A stretch of DNA of 64,000 bases from Amnibacterium endophyticum (GCF_042680685.1 NZ_JBHUEA010000017.1:20010-84009), one strand, 5' to 3'; positions 1-7,757 are shown, counted from the stretch's first letter. The notes: generated by a model from the sequence alone, not told the origin. Numbers and translations are program-made.

Positions 1-534
1 GAGCTCGACCTCGAGCCCGAGGTCGCTGCGCGCGATCCGCACCCCGACGTGCCGCGCGGTCGTGCTCGCGGAGCCGTCCGCGCCGATGACGGCCGCGGCC
101 CGTTCGACCCCGCCGGAGGTGCGCACCGCCACCTCGTCGCCCGTCTCCACCAGCCCGGTGACGCGCACGTGGTCCCGGAACCGGGCTCCGGCGGCGACCG
201 CCGCGTCGACGAGCGCCTGGTCGAGCACCTCCCGGCGTGCGAGGGCGAGGAAGGGCCGTCCGCTGCGGATGCGGCGCGCTTCACCGCCCCGCAGCGAGAA
301 GGACGCCGTGGCGACCCGGCGCTCCACAGCGCCGAGCGCCGCGGGCGGCAGCAGGTCGAGGGACGTGCCGAGCAGTCCGCCGCCGCAGGTCTTGTACCTC
401 GGGAAGCGGGCGGCGTCGAGCAGCAGCACCCGCGCACCCCGTTCCGCGGCCACGCGCGCGGCGGTCGAGCCGGCGGGACCCGCGCCGACGACGACGACGT
501 CCCACCGCTCCCCCACGGGTGGATTGAACCGCAC
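1..534 (-). CDS. FAD-dependent geranylgeranyl-reductase-family oxidoreductase (3' end beyond window)
   Basis: The reading frame opens with a GTG at 534, preceded by GGAGG at a 4-base spacing, and runs off the left edge without a stop, so only about 178 N-terminal residues are visible. Residues 12-30 form a classical FAD/NAD dinucleotide-binding fold (VVVVGAGPAGSTAA). A CGGG motif follows at about residue 50 (KTCGGGLLG), typical of the geranylgeranyl reductase branch of flavoprotein monooxygenases and reductases, and a second FAD-contact motif (GADGSAS) lies near residue 160. Members reduce isoprenoid double bonds (for example menaquinone or lipid side chains) or act as halogenase-like monooxygenases. 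The visible part cannot decide the substrate. It lies 22 bases after the DUF2071 gene and is probably co-transcribed with it. Confidence 0.8.
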   Translation of the reverse strand, partial: MRFNPPVGERWDVVVVGAGPAGSTAARVAAERGARVLLLDAARFPRYKTCGGGLLGTSLDLLPPAALGAVERRVATASFSLRGGEARRIRSGRPFLALARREVLDQALVDAAVAAGARFRDHVRVTGLVETGDEVAVRTSGGVERAAAVIGADGSASTTARHVGVRIARSDLGLEVEL

Positions 535-556
535 GGCGCCTCCGAGCGCGACGCGG

Positions 557-1285
557 TCAGGCGGGCGCGGAGAAGCGGGTCGTCACGCCGGGCGAGAAGA
601 GCACGGAGTCCGGCGCGCGCTCGGCGAGCGCCGGGAAGCCCGCGGCGGCGAGCAGCTCGTCGTCGAGGTCCAGCAGCTCGGCCGACCGCAGCGGCCACGC
701 CTCGTGCTCGTTGCGCCAGTAGCGGGTCGCCCCGAGGTGGTGCACGTGCATCGCCCACCGCGCCGTGAGGAACGCGGCCAGGGGGTCCGCCTCCACCGGT
801 CCGCCGAGCCGGACCCGGATCCGGGTGCGGGGCCGGGTCGCGCCCTCGAGCCGCTCCGAGGAGTAGGCGAGCACGTCCCCCTCGCGGCGGGCGCGCATCC
901 GCGCCCAGCGGTACGGGAGCCCGAGGCCGACCCGGGCCGCGAGCACCGGCAGCAGGTGCTGCGCGTCGAGGCTGCGGAAGACGACGCTGCGCCGCCCGCG
1001 GTCGTCCACCGCGTAGAGCCGCACGTTCGTCTCGAGGAAGGTGCCGAGCCACGGCACGACGGGCAGCGGCGGGAAGGCCGTCCGCTCGAGCCGGAACGGG
1101 ATCAGCCCGACCCAGCTCGCGCCGTCGTCGGTCGTGTCCGGGCGCGTCCCCTCGGGCAGCCAGGGCGCGACCTCGGCCGGGTCCACCCGCCAGTGCAGGA
1201 AGACCGCGTCGGCCCAGTGCTGGCGGATCACCGCGCGCCCGGGCAGCGGCCGCGCCGCGCCGATCGACTCCGCTCGCTCGACCAC
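557..1285 (-). CDS. DUF2071 (YqjF-like) family protein
   Basis: About 242 residues. The N-terminal stretch (AVIRQHWADAVFLHWRV) and the following WLPEGTRPD segment are the hallmark of the DUF2071/YqjF family, whose biochemical function is unknown. I place the start at the GTG at 1285, because the family's conserved region begins about 20 residues after it. The frame stays open to an ATG at 1369, but the 28 extra residues look like translated intergenic sequence. It sits downstream of glyS on the same strand and directly upstream of the FAD reductase gene, so a two-gene unit is likely. No catalytic residues can be assigned. Confidence 0.8.
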   Translation of the reverse strand: MVERAESIGAARPLPGRAVIRQHWADAVFLHWRVDPAEVAPWLPEGTRPDTTDDGASWVGLIPFRLERTAFPPLPVVPWLGTFLETNVRLYAVDDRGRRSVVFRSLDAQHLLPVLAARVGLGLPYRWARMRARREGDVLAYSSERLEGATRPRTRIRVRLGGPVEADPLAAFLTARWAMHVHHLGATRYWRNEHEAWPLRSAELLDLDDELLAAAGFPALAERAPDSVLFSPGVTTRFSAPA

Positions 1286-1385
1286 GCCGCCAGTCAACCG
1301 CGCCGCGCCTGCGCATCCGGGCGCGTTCCGGACATCCGGGCCCGCCGGGGCGCGGCCGGATGTCCGCAACGGACCCGGCTCGGCG

Positions 1386-2768
1386 TCACGCCCCGATCAG
1401 AGCCGCGCCCAGGTAGCTGCGGAGGCGGTCGAGGCCGACTCGGTCCTGCTGCATCGTGTCGCGCCCGCGCACGGTGACCGCCTGGTCGTCGAGCGAGTCG
1501 AAGTCGACGGTGATGCAGAACGGGGTGCCGATCTCGTCCTGCCGGCGGTACCGGCGGCCGATGGCACCGGCGTCGTCGAACTCGACGTTCCACTCGCGGC
1601 GGAGGTCGGCGGCGACCTGCTTCGCGAGCGGCGAGAGGCGCTCGTTGCGGCTGAGCGGCAGCACCGCGGCCTTCACGGGGGAGAGCCGCGGGTCGAGGCG
1701 CAGCACCGTGCGCTTGTCGACGCCGCCCTTCGTGTTCGGCGCCTCGTCCTCCGCGTACGCGTCGACGAGGAAGGCCATCAGCGCACGGGTCAGCCCGAAC
1801 GCCGGCTCGATCACGAACGGCGTCCAGCGCGTGTTCTGCGCCTGGTCGAAGAACGACAGGTCCTTGCCCGAGGCCTCCGCGTGCGTCCGGAGGTCGAAGT
1901 CGGTGCGGTTCGCGACGCCCATCAGCTCGCCCCACTCGCTGCCGGTGAAGCCGAAGCGGTACTCCACGTCGACCGTGCGCTTGGAGTAGTGCGACAGCTT
2001 CTCCCGCGGGTGCTCGTACAGCCGGAGGTTGTCCGCGGCGATGCCGAGCTCCGTGTAGAAGCGGTACGACTCGTCGATCCAGTACTGGTGCCAGGTCTCG
2101 TCGGTACCCGGCTCGACGAAGAACTCCATCTCCATCTGCTCGAACTCGCGGGTGCGGAAGATGAAGTTGCCGGGGGTGATCTCGTTGCGGAAGCTCTTGC
2201 CGATCTGGCCGATGCCGAACGGCGGCTTCATCCGCGACGCCTGCACGACGTTCGCGAAGTTCACGAAGATGCCCTGCGCCGTCTCGGGCCGCAGGTAGTG
2301 CATCCCCGCCTCGTCGTCGACCGGGCCGAGGAAGGTCTTCATCAGGCCGGAGAACGCGCGCGGCTCCGTCCACGAGCCCGGCTGGCCGGTCTCCGGGTCG
2401 CGGATGTCGGCGAGGCCGTTCTCCGGCGGGTGGCCGTGCTTCGCCTCGTACGCCTCGATCAGGTGGTCGGCGCGGTACCGCTTGTGCGTGTGGAGGCTCT
2501 CGACCAGCGGGTCGCTGAACACCTCGACGTGGCCGGAGGCCTCCCACACCTGACGCGGCAGGATCACAGCTGAGTCGAGGCCGACGACGTCGTCGCGGCC
2601 CTGCACCATCGTGCGCCACCACTGGCGCTTGATGTTCTCCTTCAGCTCGACCCCGAGGGGCCCGTAGTCCCAGGCGGAGCGGGACCCGCCGTAGATCTCC
2701 CCCGACTGGAAGACGAAGCCCCGCCGCTTGGCGAGGGCGATGACGCTGTCGAGCGAGCTGGCGGCCAC
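1386..2768 (-). CDS. glyS: glycine--tRNA ligase
   Basis: Homodimeric (alpha2) class II glycyl-tRNA synthetase, 460 residues, the usual length for actinobacteria; it charges tRNA-Gly in the cytoplasm. The N-terminal region carries the family block GEIYGGSRSAWDYGPLG. Motif 2 is seen as RPETAQGIF followed by the FRNEITPG/REFEQMEMEFF region, and motif 3 as EPAFGLTRALM. The C-terminal anticodon-binding domain occupies about the last 100 residues. The GTG start is preceded by GGGAGA at a short spacing. The gene stands alone, 100 bases upstream of the DUF2071 gene and divergent from the truncated kinase. I saw no T-box or glycine riboswitch in the 100 bases before the start. Confidence 0.97.
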   Translation of the reverse strand: MAASSLDSVIALAKRRGFVFQSGEIYGGSRSAWDYGPLGVELKENIKRQWWRTMVQGRDDVVGLDSAVILPRQVWEASGHVEVFSDPLVESLHTHKRYRADHLIEAYEAKHGHPPENGLADIRDPETGQPGSWTEPRAFSGLMKTFLGPVDDEAGMHYLRPETAQGIFVNFANVVQASRMKPPFGIGQIGKSFRNEITPGNFIFRTREFEQMEMEFFVEPGTDETWHQYWIDESYRFYTELGIAADNLRLYEHPREKLSHYSKRTVDVEYRFGFTGSEWGELMGVANRTDFDLRTHAEASGKDLSFFDQAQNTRWTPFVIEPAFGLTRALMAFLVDAYAEDEAPNTKGGVDKRTVLRLDPRLSPVKAAVLPLSRNERLSPLAKQVAADLRREWNVEFDDAGAIGRRYRRQDEIGTPFCITVDFDSLDDQAVTVRGRDTMQQDRVGLDRLRSYLGAALIGA

Positions 2769-2870
2769 GGATCTCCCGTCCTGGACCCCGCAGGCTGCGG
2801 GGTCGCTGTGTCGGTCCGAGAGCCTAGCGGCGGAGCGCCTCGGGACCCGGACCGGTCGCGGTCACCGAGG

Positions 2871-2930
2871 TGCGGTCATCAGGTGCAGTTGTGGCCGCAC
2901 GGCGCACCGCAACTGCACCTGAGGACCGCA
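2871..2930. repeat. 60-bp palindromic element, copy A (CAGGTGCAGTTG family)
   Basis: Two 24-base arms (2871-2894 and 2907-2930) are inverted copies with 22 of 24 positions matching, around a 12-base loop. The core of each arm is CAGGTGCAGTTG. The element ends one base before the ribosome-binding region of the kinase gene. A second copy with the same arm length, loop length and core lies at 3280-3339. The RNA would fold into a strong hairpin from either strand. Confidence 0.9.
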
Positions 2931-2946
2931 GGAGCAGGATGTCCCG

Positions 2947-3279
2947 GTGACGGAGCGGCGCACCACGGCGACGGCGCGGCGGATCCTGGTGGCCGGCTCC
3001 TCCGGCAGCGGCAAGACGACGCTCGCCGCCAGGATCGCGACGCTCAACGGCGTGCCGCACGTCGAGATCGGCGCCCTGCACTGGCGGGCCGGCTGGACGC
3101 CGAGCGCGACCTTCGAGGCGGACGTCGCCGGGCTGGTCGCCGGTGGGGCCTGGATCACCGAGCTGCAGTACCGCCGGGTGCTGCCGGTGCTCGCCTCACG
3201 GGCGGAGCTGCTGATCTGGCTCGACCTGCCCCGGCCGCTCGTCCTGGTGCGGGTCGTGCGCCTCGCGGCCGAGCGCTGA
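2947..3279 (+). CDS. P-loop nucleotide/AAA kinase, 3'-truncated
   Basis: 110 residues. The N-terminus has a perfect Walker A (GSSGSGKTT, residues 18-26) and, near residue 90, a WLDLPRP segment, both typical of the adenylate-kinase-like P-loop family often called topology-modulation (FlaR-like) kinases. Family members run to about 170-190 residues; here the frame stops right after the WLDLPRP helix, so the C-terminal lid and arginine-finger region is missing. The stop codon is immediately followed by the palindrome at 3280, and no remnant of the missing part is seen before uppS. The GTG start is 6 bases after a CAGGAT hexamer (2935-2940), and GGAG lies at 2931. Probably a decayed or non-functional gene; it could still bind nucleotide. 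Confidence 0.7.
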   Translation: MTERRTTATARRILVAGSSGSGKTTLAARIATLNGVPHVEIGALHWRAGWTPSATFEADVAGLVAGGAWITELQYRRVLPVLASRAELLIWLDLPRPLVLVRVVRLAAER

Positions 3280-3339
3280 TGCGGCCCCCAGGTGCAGTTG
3301 CGGTCGCACGAGGCACCGCAACTGCACCTGAGGACCGCA
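3280..3339. repeat. 60-bp palindromic element, copy B (CAGGTGCAGTTG family)
   Basis: Same architecture as copy A: 24-base arms (3280-3303 and 3316-3339; 22 of 24 matching) and a 12-base loop. The right arm is identical to that of copy A over all 24 bases, and the loops share CGCAC and GCA. It begins on the base after the kinase stop codon and ends 19 bases before the uppS stop codon, so it lies between convergent genes and could terminate both. Confidence 0.9.
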
Positions 3340-3358
3340 CGAGCGGGGCGGAAAGCGG

Positions 3359-4147
3359 TCAGCGGGCGGCGGTCGGCGCGTCGACCGCCGCGCCGAAGCG
3401 GCGCTCGCGGTCCGCGTACTGCGCGATCGCGTCCCAGAGGTGGGTGCGGCGGTAGTCGGGCCACAGGGTGTCCTGGAACACCATCTCGGCGTAGGCGGAC
3501 TGCCACAGCAGGAAGTTGGAGGTCCGCTGCTCCCCCGACGAGCGGACGAACAGGTCGACGTCGGGCATGTCGGGGAGGTACAGGTGCCGCGCGATCGTCT
3601 TCTCGGTGATCGCGTTCGGCTTCAGCCGGCCGGCCGCGACCTCCGCCGCGACCTGCCGCACCGCGTCCTGGATCTCGACGCGGCCGCCGTAGTTGATGCA
3701 CATCGTCAGCGTGAGCGTGCGGTTGTCGCGGGTCAGCTGCTCCGCGCTCCGCAGGTCGCCGATCACCGTGCGCCACAGCCGCGGCGTGCGCCCGGCCCAG
3801 CGGATGCGCACCCCCCACTCGTTCAGCTGCTCGCGCCTGCGGCGCAGCACGTCGCGGTTGAATCCGAGGATGAAGCGCACCTCGTCGGGCGAGCGCGTCC
3901 AGTTCTCCGTCGAGAAGGCGTAGGCCGACAGGTGCTCGACCCCGGCCTGGAGGGCGCCCGCGACCACGTCGAGCAGCGCCGCCTCCCCCGCCCGGTGCCC
4001 CTCGATGCGCGGCAGGCCCTGCCGGTTCGCCCAGCGCCCGTTGCCGTCCATCACCACCGCGACGTGCTTCGGCACCCGCGCGAACGCCGGCGGGTGCTCG
4101 CCCGTCCAGTCGACGGGGCGGATCGGATCCAGCTGCACGCGCGCCAT
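3359..4147 (-). CDS. uppS: isoprenyl transferase (undecaprenyl diphosphate synthase)
   Basis: 262-residue cis-prenyltransferase that condenses isopentenyl diphosphate units onto an allylic primer to make the polyprenyl carrier for cell-wall synthesis. Family motifs are all present: VVMDGNGRWA with the catalytic Asp34, HRAGE, AFSTENW, INYGGR, and near the C-terminus RSSGEQRTSNFLLWQ, which supplies the arginines and serine that bind the diphosphates. Actinobacteria often have two such enzymes (E,Z-farnesyl and decaprenyl synthases); the sequence alone does not fix chain length. It starts 22 bases after recO on the same strand, so the two are probably co-transcribed. Confidence 0.95.
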   Translation of the reverse strand: MARVQLDPIRPVDWTGEHPPAFARVPKHVAVVMDGNGRWANRQGLPRIEGHRAGEAALLDVVAGALQAGVEHLSAYAFSTENWTRSPDEVRFILGFNRDVLRRRREQLNEWGVRIRWAGRTPRLWRTVIGDLRSAEQLTRDNRTLTLTMCINYGGRVEIQDAVRQVAAEVAAGRLKPNAITEKTIARHLYLPDMPDVDLFVRSSGEQRTSNFLLWQSAYAEMVFQDTLWPDYRRTHLWDAIAQYADRERRFGAAVDAPTAAR

Positions 4148-4169
4148 CAGCCCTCGCCTCCGCCCGGGG

Positions 4170-4916
4170 TCACGCGCTCGCCGCCGGCAGGCGCGGGGCG
4201 CGGTCGAGGTGCCCGAGGGACTTGAGGCCGCGCTCGAGGTGGAACTGCACGTAGGCGGCGATGACGCCGGAGGCCTGGCCGCGCGTGCGCTGCGCCGCCG
4301 CGTCGGCGACGTCCCACTCCCCCGACAGCAGCGCGCCGAGCAGCTCGATTGTCTCGACGGACAGGCGCGGCACGCCGGGCGGGGCGACCTCGTCGGCGAC
4401 GACCCCGCCGAGCTGCGCGACGAAGGCGGTGTGCGGACCGGGCGCCCCGGTGACGGCGCAGTCGCCGAAGGTCGGCGCCCAGCCCGCGATCGACAGCGCC
4501 CGCAGCAGGTAGGAGTCGAGGATCAGCGCGGGGTCGTGGTCCTGCCGCGCGAGCGAGCGCAGCGCCCCGATCAGCAGCAGGTACTGCGGCTGCGACGCCT
4601 CGTCGGTCAGCCGGTCCGCGGTCTCGAGGATCACGTTCGCAGCCGTGAAGCCCGCGTAGTCGGTCGCGATCGACGCGCCGTAGGTGCCGATCGACTCGGC
4701 CTGCTGGATCACGTCGAGGCTGCGGCCCTCGTAGCACTGCAGGTCGACGACCATCGCCGGCTCGAGCCGCGCCCCGAACCGGCTCGAGGTGCGGCGCACG
4801 CCCTTCGCGACCGCGCGGATCTTGCCCCGCCGCCGGCCCAGCATCGTCACGATGCGGTCGGCCTCGCCCAGCTGGTGGGTGCGCAGCACGACGGCCTCGT
4901 CACGGTAGGTGGGCAC
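4170..4916 (-). CDS. recO: DNA repair protein RecO
   Basis: About 248 residues. RecO helps load RecA onto SSB-coated single-stranded DNA in the RecFOR recombination pathway. The N-terminal OB fold is recognisable from YRDEAVVLRTHQLGEADRIV and GVRRTSSRFG; the C-terminal helical part has only one cysteine (FGDCAVTG) where zinc-binding relatives have four, so a zinc site is unlikely. I chose the GTG at 4916 because the conserved region begins 3 residues later. The frame extends upstream to 4961, but that 15-residue extension is not family-like. A GAGAAT hexamer lies 6 bases upstream of the GTG, consistent with a leaderless message. It heads a recO-uppS unit. Confidence 0.94.
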   Translation of the reverse strand: MPTYRDEAVVLRTHQLGEADRIVTMLGRRRGKIRAVAKGVRRTSSRFGARLEPAMVVDLQCYEGRSLDVIQQAESIGTYGASIATDYAGFTAANVILETADRLTDEASQPQYLLLIGALRSLARQDHDPALILDSYLLRALSIAGWAPTFGDCAVTGAPGPHTAFVAQLGGVVADEVAPPGVPRLSVETIELLGALLSGEWDVADAAAQRTRGQASGVIAAYVQFHLERGLKSLGHLDRAPRLPAASA

Positions 4917-5029
4917 GGCACCATTCTCGCGCCGCGCGCCGACACCCGGCTCCCACCGCATCCTGCGGTTCGCCGTGTAGCCAGGAGGGGCGCGGGAGCG
5001 ACCCGTGCGCGCACACGGAGGGAGCGGCC

Positions 5030-5257
5030 ATGGCAGGACTGTTCGACAAGGCGAAGGACGCGCTGAACAGCGACAAGGGCGAGAGCACGAGCGACTCGGT
5101 GCTCGACAAGGCGGCCCGCTTCGCCGACGAGAAGACCGGCGGCAAGCACACCGACAAGATCGAGCAGGCGCGCGACGCCGCCGACGACCGGGTCGGGAAC
5201 GAGGGCTCGCAGCAGGGCCGCACGACCGACCCGACCACGAGCCGCGACCGGATGTAG
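5030..5257 (+). CDS. MT0933-type (Rv0909-like) antitoxin family protein
   Basis: 75 residues, hydrophilic and highly charged, beginning MAGLFDKAKDALNSDKGES and containing repeated DKA/DKI/DDR helical segments. This pattern matches the small actinobacterial family named after the M. tuberculosis Rv0909 antitoxin, also seen as general stress-like small proteins. A strong GGAGGGAGC ribosome site precedes the ATG. In mycobacteria the partner is an SRPBCC-fold toxin encoded next door; here the downstream gene is on the opposite strand and has an NTF2 fold, so there is no visible toxin. The function is therefore open. Confidence 0.75.
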   Translation: MAGLFDKAKDALNSDKGESTSDSVLDKAARFADEKTGGKHTDKIEQARDAADDRVGNEGSQQGRTTDPTTSRDRM

Positions 5258-5263
5258 GCGGAC

Positions 5264-5307
5264 GACCGTCGGGCGGTGGCGCGGGGCCGCGTCGCCGCCC
5301 GACGGTC
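5264..5307. terminator. bidirectional hairpin terminator
   Basis: Thirteen-base perfect inverted repeat (5264-5276 with 5295-5307, core GACCGTCGGGCGG) between the convergent antitoxin-like and NTF2-fold genes; the right arm overlaps the stop codon of the latter. There is no U-tract, as is usual in this GC-rich background. Confidence 0.7.
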
Positions 5308-5674
5308 AGGCGGCCAGCGGGTAGGCCCGCGCCTCATCGAGCGAGGCGAACCGGTGGATGCTCGAGATCGAGCCGTTCCGGAGCCCGAAGGACGAGAAGA
5401 CGGTGACCGGCGTGCTCGTGCCGTCGCTGTCCCAGGTCGCATCCTGCTCCACCACGATGCCTCCCGGCACGTCGTAGCAGTCCCGCGGCATCAGCCGCAC
5501 CCCCGCCGTCTCCACCCATCGGCGCATCTCGTCGCGTCCTGCGGCCTCGCCCTTGGGGCCGCTGACGACGACGTCCTCGGTGCAGGCGGCGGCAGCAGTG
5601 GCGCCGTCCTTGTTGTTCACCGCGACGTGCCAGATGACGATGACGGAATCGAGGGTCGAAGTCGTGAGCGTCAT
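5306..5674 (-). CDS. SnoaL-like / NTF2-fold domain protein
   Basis: 122 residues with the layout of the SnoaL/NTF2-like superfamily: an N-terminal helix, then a curved sheet that ends in a hydrophobic strand (PVTVFSSFGLRNGSISSIHRF). This fold covers steroid-isomerase-like enzymes, polyketide cyclases and many proteins of unknown activity. No catalytic set can be assigned with confidence. A CACCCT hexamer lies 6 bases before the ATG, suggesting a leaderless transcript. The gene is isolated, with terminator-like hairpins on its 3' side. The 201 bases between it and leuA hold the leuA terminator and otherwise no coding signal. Confidence 0.78.
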   Translation of the reverse strand: MTLTTSTLDSVIVIWHVAVNNKDGATAAAACTEDVVVSGPKGEAAGRDEMRRWVETAGVRLMPRDCYDVPGGIVVEQDATWDSDGTSTPVTVFSSFGLRNGSISSIHRFASLDEARAYPLAA

Positions 5675-5834
5675 GGGCCAAGGGTGCCGGACGTGCGGCC
5701 GACCCGCCAGGACCGTTCACGGAATGTTCGCCCTGCGGCGCCGATGTTCGCGATCGACGAACGGTGGAGGGGCTGCGCGGCCCGATCCTGCCCCGACTTC
5801 CGCGGGCACCGCCGAATGGTCGCGGCCGACGCCC

Positions 5835-5866
5835 GCGGGCCGGGAAGGTCTCAAGCCCCGGCCCGC
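5835..5866 (-). terminator. leuA transcription terminator
   Basis: Perfect 10-bp stem (GCGGGCCGGG with its complement, 5835-5844 and 5857-5866) and a 12-base loop, 9 bases after the leuA stop codon. Confidence 0.65.
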
Positions 5867-5875
5867 AGGCCGCGA

Positions 5876-7630
5876 TCAGACGAGGGCGAGCTCGCCGACC
5901 TGCGACCGCACCGCGCGGTTGACGCTCGAGACGATCGCCTTCAGGGACGCGGTCGCGATGTCCCCGTCGATCCCGACGCCCCAGAGCCGGACGCCGTTCA
6001 CCTCGAGGTCGACGTAGGCGGCCGCGCGGGCGTCGCCGCCGGCGCTGAGCGCGTGCTCCACGTAGTCGTAGAGCGAGATCCGGAACCCCTGCTCCCCCAT
6101 GACCTTGAGGAACGCGTCGACCGGGCCGTTGCCGCGCGACTCGACGTCCCGCACCTCGTCGTCGACGCGCAGCCGGACGCCGAGCTCGACGTCGCCGCTC
6201 ATCTCGCTCGACGTGCGGGTGCGCAGCACCTCGAAGCGGCCCCACTTGGCCGACGGCTCCGGGTTCGGAAGGTACTCGTCCTCGAACGCCGCCCAGATCT
6301 GGTCGCTCGTCACCTCGCCGCCCTCGGCGTCCGTCTTGGCCTGCACGACGCCGGAGAACTCGATCTGCAGCTTGCGCGGCAGGTCGAGGGCGTGGTCGGT
6401 CTTCAGCAGGTACGCGACGCCGCCCTTGCCGGACTGCGAGTTGACGCGGATCACGGCCTCGTAGCTGCGGCCGAGGTCCTTCGGGTCGACCGGCAGGTAG
6501 GGCACGGCCCACTCCAGCTCGTCGACCGGCTTCCCGGCGACCTCGGCGGCCGCAGCCATCGCCTCGAAGCCCTTCTTGATCGCGTCCTGGTGGCTGCCCG
6601 AGAACGCCGTGTAGACGAGGTCGCCGGCCCAGGGGCTGCGCTCGTGGACGCGGAGCTGGTTGCAGTGCTCGGCGGTGGCGCGGATGCGGTCGAGGTCCGA
6701 GAAGTCGATCTGCGGGTCGATGCCCTGCGTGAACAGGTTGATGCCGAGGGCGACCAGGTCCACGTTCCCGGTGCGCTCGCCGTTGCCGAACAGGCAGCCC
6801 TCGATGCGGTCCGCGCCCGCCAGGTATCCCAGCTCCGCCGCCGCGATCGCGGTGCCGCGGTCGTTGTGCGGGTGCAGGGACAGGATCACGTGCTCGCGGT
6901 GGTCGAGGTGCCGGTTCATCCACTCGATCGAGTCGGCGTAGACGTTCGGCGTCGCCATCTCGACGGTGGCGGGCAGGTTGATGATCACGTTGCGCTCCGC
7001 GGTGGGGACGAACACCTCCATCACGCGGTTGCAGACCTCGGCCGCGAACTCGAGCTCGGTGCCCGTGTAGGACTCGGGCGAGTACTCGTAGTAGACGGTC
7101 GTCTCCGGCACCGTCGCCTCGTAGCGCTTGCAGATCCGCGCGCCCTCGACCGCGATGTCCACGATGCCCTGCCGCCCGGTGCGGAAGACGACGTCGCGCT
7201 GCAGCACGCTCGTGGAGTTGTACAGGTGCACGATCGCCTGCTTCGCGCCCCGGATCGACTCGTAGGTGCGCGCGATGAGGTGCTCGCGCGCCTGCGTCAG
7301 GACCTGGATCGTGACGTCGTCGGGGATCGCCCCCTCCTCGATCAGCGAGCGGACGAAGTCGAAGTCGGTCTGGCTGGCCGACGGGAAGCCGACCTCGATC
7401 TCCTTGTAGCCCATGCGCACGAGCAGGTCGAACATGATCCGCTTGCGCTCGGGGCTCATCGGGTCGATCAGCGCCTGGTTGCCGTCGCGGAGGTCGACGG
7501 CGCACCAGCGCGGCGCCCGCTCGATGCGGTTCGCGGGCCAGGTGCGGTCGGTCAGGTCGACGCGGAACTGGTCCAGGTAGGGGCGGTACCGATGCACGGG
7601 CATCGGGGACGGCTGCTGCCGGTTCTGCAT
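5876..7630 (-). CDS. leuA: 2-isopropylmalate synthase
   Basis: 584 residues. It catalyses the first committed step of leucine synthesis, condensing acetyl-CoA with 2-oxoisovalerate. The DRE-TIM barrel shows DLRDGNQAL (metal-binding Asp), EVGFPSASQTDF, the LSLHPHNDRG metal-binding HxH and GCLFGNGERTGN; the last 150 or so residues form the LeuA dimerisation/allosteric domain, through which leucine inhibits this family. The ATG at 7630 is preceded by GAAGGAAG (7638-7645), 7 bases away; the open frame upstream of it is not protein-like. It is preceded by a leucine-rich leader peptide (7701-7745) and alternative RNA stems, so expression probably responds to charged tRNA-Leu. Confidence 0.97.
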   Translation of the reverse strand: MQNRQQPSPMPVHRYRPYLDQFRVDLTDRTWPANRIERAPRWCAVDLRDGNQALIDPMSPERKRIMFDLLVRMGYKEIEVGFPSASQTDFDFVRSLIEEGAIPDDVTIQVLTQAREHLIARTYESIRGAKQAIVHLYNSTSVLQRDVVFRTGRQGIVDIAVEGARICKRYEATVPETTVYYEYSPESYTGTELEFAAEVCNRVMEVFVPTAERNVIINLPATVEMATPNVYADSIEWMNRHLDHREHVILSLHPHNDRGTAIAAAELGYLAGADRIEGCLFGNGERTGNVDLVALGINLFTQGIDPQIDFSDLDRIRATAEHCNQLRVHERSPWAGDLVYTAFSGSHQDAIKKGFEAMAAAAEVAGKPVDELEWAVPYLPVDPKDLGRSYEAVIRVNSQSGKGGVAYLLKTDHALDLPRKLQIEFSGVVQAKTDAEGGEVTSDQIWAAFEDEYLPNPEPSAKWGRFEVLRTRTSSEMSGDVELGVRLRVDDEVRDVESRGNGPVDAFLKVMGEQGFRISLYDYVEHALSAGGDARAAAYVDLEVNGVRLWGVGIDGDIATASLKAIVSSVNRAVRSQVGELALV

Positions 7631-7649
7631 GGGAGTGCTTCCTTCATCT

Positions 7650-7715
7650 CTCGTCGGGGTGCGGCCAGCGCGAGACTCCGCGACGAGGAGGGCCGGTGGT
7701 CTAGGCCTCGTCGCG
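7650..7715 (-). promoter_or_regulatory. leuA attenuator: mutually exclusive RNA stems
   Basis: Three segments can pair alternatively in the leuA leader RNA. Segment 1 (7706-7715, CGCGACGAGG, inside the leader-peptide codons just after the Leu run) is perfectly complementary to segment 2 (7679-7688). Segment 2 also pairs over 7 bases with segment 3 (7650-7656, CGACGAG), which lies just 5' of the leuA ribosome-binding site. A ribosome stalled on the leader would cover segment 1. I cannot see a U-tract, so control could act on transcription or on translation of leuA. Confidence 0.65.
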
Positions 7716-7745
7716 GCGGCGAAGGAGGAGGAGCGCCGAGAGCAT
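7701..7745 (-). CDS. leuL: leuA leader peptide
   Basis: A 14-residue open frame reading MLSALLLLRRRDEA and then TAG. Five of the 14 codons are leucine, four of them consecutive (CTC CTC CTC CTT), directly followed by the 5' half of the attenuator stem. This is the layout expected for ribosome-mediated attenuation of leucine genes, which has been predicted for leuA in other actinobacteria. A TAGGGT hexamer (7752-7757) ends 6 bases before its ATG, so the leader may be the first codon of a leaderless transcript. It ends 70 bases before leuA. Confidence 0.8.
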   Translation of the reverse strand: MLSALLLLRRRDEA

Positions 7746-7751
7746 GGCCGC

Positions 7752-7757
7752 ACCCTA
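7752..7757 (-). promoter_or_regulatory. -10 hexamer of the leuL-leuA transcript
   Basis: TAGGGT, 6 bases upstream of the leader-peptide ATG; the start point would fall on or next to that ATG. No convincing -35 hexamer is visible. Confidence 0.55.
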
